This document shows, in pieces, positions 62,110-64,000 of a stretch of DNA of 64,000 nt (positions within the stretch are counted from its first letter, which is position 1; every line of letters starts with the position of its first letter). Below the pieces are notes generated by a model that saw only the letters and a list, made by a program, of their open reading frames with translations, was not told the DNA's origin and ran no database searches. Position numbers and translations under genes: made by a program. Origin of the DNA: CAZWCX01 sp964632945 (GTDB lineage Bacteria; Planctomycetota; MHYJ01; WSZJ01; CAZWCX01); the NCBI GenBank assembly GCA_964632945.1, contig CAZWCX010000027.1:1-64000 (forward strand), in the 5' to 3' direction.

Positions 62110-63045
62110 ATGGCCGTCCGACTCACGGGAAGGCACTTCATCAGCCTCCTCGATTACACCACGGAAGAGATCCACCAGATCATCGAATTCGCCTGCCGCC
62201 TCAAGCAGGATGTGCTGGCGGGCCGGCGCGATCCGCTGCTGCGCGGCCGGGTCCTCGGAATGATCTTCCAGAAGCCGAGCACGCGCACGAGGGTCTCCTT
62301 CGAAGCGGGGATGGCGCAGCTCGGCGGCAGCGCGATCTACCTCTCTTCGCGCGACATTCAGCTCTCCCGCGGCGAATCGGTGGCGGACACGGCGCGGGTG
62401 CTCTCGCGGTTCTGCGACGGGATCGTGGCGCGGGTATTCGGCCACGAGGATGTGGTGGAGCTCGCGAAGCACAGCCGGGTCCCGGTGATCAACGGACTTT
62501 CCGACTTCAACCATCCGGTGCAGATTCTCTGCGACCTGATGACTTTGCACGAGAAGCGCCGGCGGCTCGCCGGATTGCGCGTGGCCTACATCGGCGACGG
62601 CAACAACGTGGCGCACTCGTGGATCAAGGGGGCGGCGAAGGTGGGGATCGACCTGCGCATCGCGACGCCGGCGGGGTACGAGCCGAGGCCCGAGGTCGCA
62701 CGATCCGTGCAAGCGGACTTCACGCGGACCGGCGGGCGCGTGACCGCAACCCGGGATCCGATCGCCGCCGTGAAGGACGCCGACGTGATCTACACCGACG
62801 TCTGGGCGAGCATGGGTCAGGAATCCGAGCACGACGCCCGGGTGAAGATCTTCCAACCGTATCAGGTGAACGGCCGCCTGCTGGAGGCCGCCGCCCCCGG
62901 TTGCCAGGTCATGCACTGTCTGCCGGCCCACCGCGGCGAGGAAATCACGGACGAGGTGATCGACGGGCCGGCTTCGATCGTCTTCGATCAGGCGGAAAAC
63001 CGCCTGCACGGGCAGAAAGCGCTGCTTTGTATGTTGATGGGCTAA
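62110..63045 (+). CDS. argF: Ornithine carbamoyltransferase
   Basis: 311 residues; AGGAGG precedes the ATG. Carbamoyl-phosphate site STRTRVSFE, DFNHPVQ, the ornithine-domain blocks VAYIGDGNNVAHSW and DVWASMGQE, and the catalytic HCLPAHRGEE are all intact. It makes citrulline from ornithine and carbamoyl phosphate. The SMGQE block fits ornithine and not aspartate or acetylornithine as acceptor. Confidence 0.95.
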   Translation: MAVRLTGRHFISLLDYTTEEIHQIIEFACRLKQDVLAGRRDPLLRGRVLGMIFQKPSTRTRVSFEAGMAQLGGSAIYLSSRDIQLSRGESVADTARVLSRFCDGIVARVFGHEDVVELAKHSRVPVINGLSDFNHPVQILCDLMTLHEKRRRLAGLRVAYIGDGNNVAHSWIKGAAKVGIDLRIATPAGYEPRPEVARSVQADFTRTGGRVTATRDPIAAVKDADVIYTDVWASMGQESEHDARVKIFQPYQVNGRLLEAAAPGCQVMHCLPAHRGEEITDEVIDGPASIVFDQAENRLHGQKALLCMLMG

Positions 63046-63077
63046 CGTCCCCAGAGGCCCCGGCGCGGGAGCGTGCC

Positions 63078-64000
63078 TTGAATCCACTAGAGTCGCTGTT
63101 CACCCCCCGATCGATCGCCGTGGTCGGGGTCACCGAGAACCCCGAGAAACTCGGCCATCTCCTGCTCAAGAACATCGTCGACGCCGGGTTCGGCGGCGAC
63201 CTCTATCCCGTCTGCCCCACCGTGGCCGAAGTGGTGGGGAGAAAAACGCTGCCGAGCCTCGGCGAGATCCGGTCGGACGTCGATCTGGTGCTCGTGAGCG
63301 TGCCGAGTCACGAGACGATCGCGGTGATCAAGGATGCGGCGCGGCTGCATCCGAAGGTGCTGGTGATCCTGTCGTCCGGATTCGGGGAAACCGGGATCGC
63401 CGGCAAGAAGCTGGAGAAGGAGATCCATGCGATCTTCGCCGAAGGCGGCACGCGCGTGGTCGGCCCGAATTGCCGCGGCGTGTACGACGCCCACCACCGC
63501 CTGAACGCGACCTTCTATCGCGACGTCCCACGGAATCGGGGCAACATCTCCTTCGTCACGCAGAGCGGCTCTTACGGCGCGTTGCTCTTCGACGAGGTCC
63601 GGCGCCGCGGGCTCGGCATTTCCAAGTTCGCCAGCATCGGCAACCAGATCGATCTCCAGCACGCCGACTTCATCGAACTGCTCGGCGCCGACGACCGCAC
63701 CGACGCCATCGGGTTGTTCATCGAGGAGATCAAGGACGGATCGCGCTTCACCCAGATCGCCGCGGAGGTTTCGCTCAAGAAGCCGATCGTGGTGTTCAAG
63801 GCCGGCCGGACGCAGACGGGGGGGCGGGTCGCCGAGCAGCACACCGGGTCCGCGGTGGGCAGCAACGAGGTGTTCGAGGCCGGCGCCCGGCAGGCCGGGA
63901 TCATCCTGGCGCGCGACACCGAACACTTCTTCGATACCCTCACCGTGCTGTCCTCGTTTTCGCGCAACTTGCCCGTCAACGAGAACGTGGGGATCCTGAC
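63078..64000 (+). CDS. ADP-forming acyl-CoA synthetase, N-terminal part (runs off the window)
   Basis: 307 complete codons from a TTG at 63078 (GGGAG 7 bases upstream); no ATG start fits. The CoA-binding Rossmann domain (SIAVVGVTENPEKLGHLLL, VGPNCRGVYD) is followed by the succinyl-CoA-ligase-like domain (VTQSGSYGALLFDE, IGNQIDLQHADFIE, KAGRTQTGGR) with the phosphohistidine block EQHTGSAVGSNEVF. Family members make acetyl- or other acyl-CoA with NDP formation. It begins 32 bases after argF; the rest, including a possible ATP-grasp half, lies beyond 64000. Confidence 0.88.
   Translation, partial: MNPLESLFTPRSIAVVGVTENPEKLGHLLLKNIVDAGFGGDLYPVCPTVAEVVGRKTLPSLGEIRSDVDLVLVSVPSHETIAVIKDAARLHPKVLVILSSGFGETGIAGKKLEKEIHAIFAEGGTRVVGPNCRGVYDAHHRLNATFYRDVPRNRGNISFVTQSGSYGALLFDEVRRRGLGISKFASIGNQIDLQHADFIELLGADDRTDAIGLFIEEIKDGSRFTQIAAEVSLKKPIVVFKAGRTQTGGRVAEQHTGSAVGSNEVFEAGARQAGIILARDTEHFFDTLTVLSSFSRNLPVNENVGIL

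Noticed and set aside
61816..63087. A 423-codon minus-strand frame opposite argF
   Set aside because: The plus strand encodes an unmistakable ornithine carbamoyltransferase; the antisense frame has no domain or ribosome-binding site.
61974..63089. A 12-base exact repeat GCCTTGAATCCA at 61974 and 63076, flanking argF
   Set aside because: One copy is the argF -35 region, the other the start of the acyl-CoA synthetase gene; the similarity ends at once and is probably chance.

Overview
The window is about 70% G+C bacterial chromosome (judged by eye), densely coding on both strands, with no rRNA, tRNA, CRISPR array, phage or intact transposase gene that I can recognise. The gene mix points to an uncultured, Planctomycetota-like lineage, but no marker here settles the phylum. 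The signs are a Ser/Thr kinase with a TPR tail, a long LRR lipoprotein-like protein, an S41 protease with HEAT repeats, a very large alpha-2-macroglobulin, an ECF sigma/anti-sigma pair with a toroid sensor, futalosine-pathway MqnA and many secreted proteins of unknown function.

Layout. 1-2.7 kb: carbonic anhydrase and TerC genes diverge from a NhaR-type regulator (a likely pH/ion module). 3-8.8 kb: secreted metal-binding protein, cyanophycinase-like peptidase, a DsrE-family gene with an in-frame UGA that looks like selenocysteine, a pilin-like protein ending in a JAMM domain with a secreted partner, and two small proteins. 9-12.8 kb: DinB, a hypothetical gene, and an orphan HPt/receiver plus receiver-PATAN pair. 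12.9-21.5 kb: CtpA-like protease diverging from the kinase-TPR gene, then LRR, secreted and HIT genes. 21.6-26.5 kb: two small proteins, mqnA, a C39-like/TPR protein, a mini Clp ATPase and a MITE-like repeat. 26.6-35.6 kb, minus strand: a secreted protein, a substrate-binding/MacA/LolD/MacB-like export operon, der, and a second pilin-JAMM/partner pair. 35.8-39.5 kb: ada and a HEAT/ankyrin/pentapeptide protein. 39.5-46.2 kb: repeat-rich intergenic DNA, a DUF4397/SOUL protein, nnrE and dnaE. 46.4-57.7 kb: alpha-2-macroglobulin, ADP-ribosylglycohydrolase, gapN, an ATP-grasp ligase and an esterase. 57.8-64 kb: anti-sigma/toroid protein, ECF sigma factor, tsaE, thiL, argF and the start of an ADP-forming acyl-CoA synthetase.

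Most striking points. (1) A candidate selenoprotein: a U-x-x-C motif in a DsrE-like protein, with a SECIS-like hairpin carrying a GGUC loop 35 nt downstream of the UGA. (2) Two paralogous cassettes, each a class III prepilin-type N-terminus fused to an intact JAMM motif plus a secreted protein encoded immediately downstream. (3) Palindromic and MITE-like repeats whose terminal CTAG supplies the TAG stop codon of the adjacent gene. (4) Sigma-70-like promoters abutting start codons without a Shine-Dalgarno for nhaR, ada, dnaE, der and thiL, implying leaderless mRNAs.
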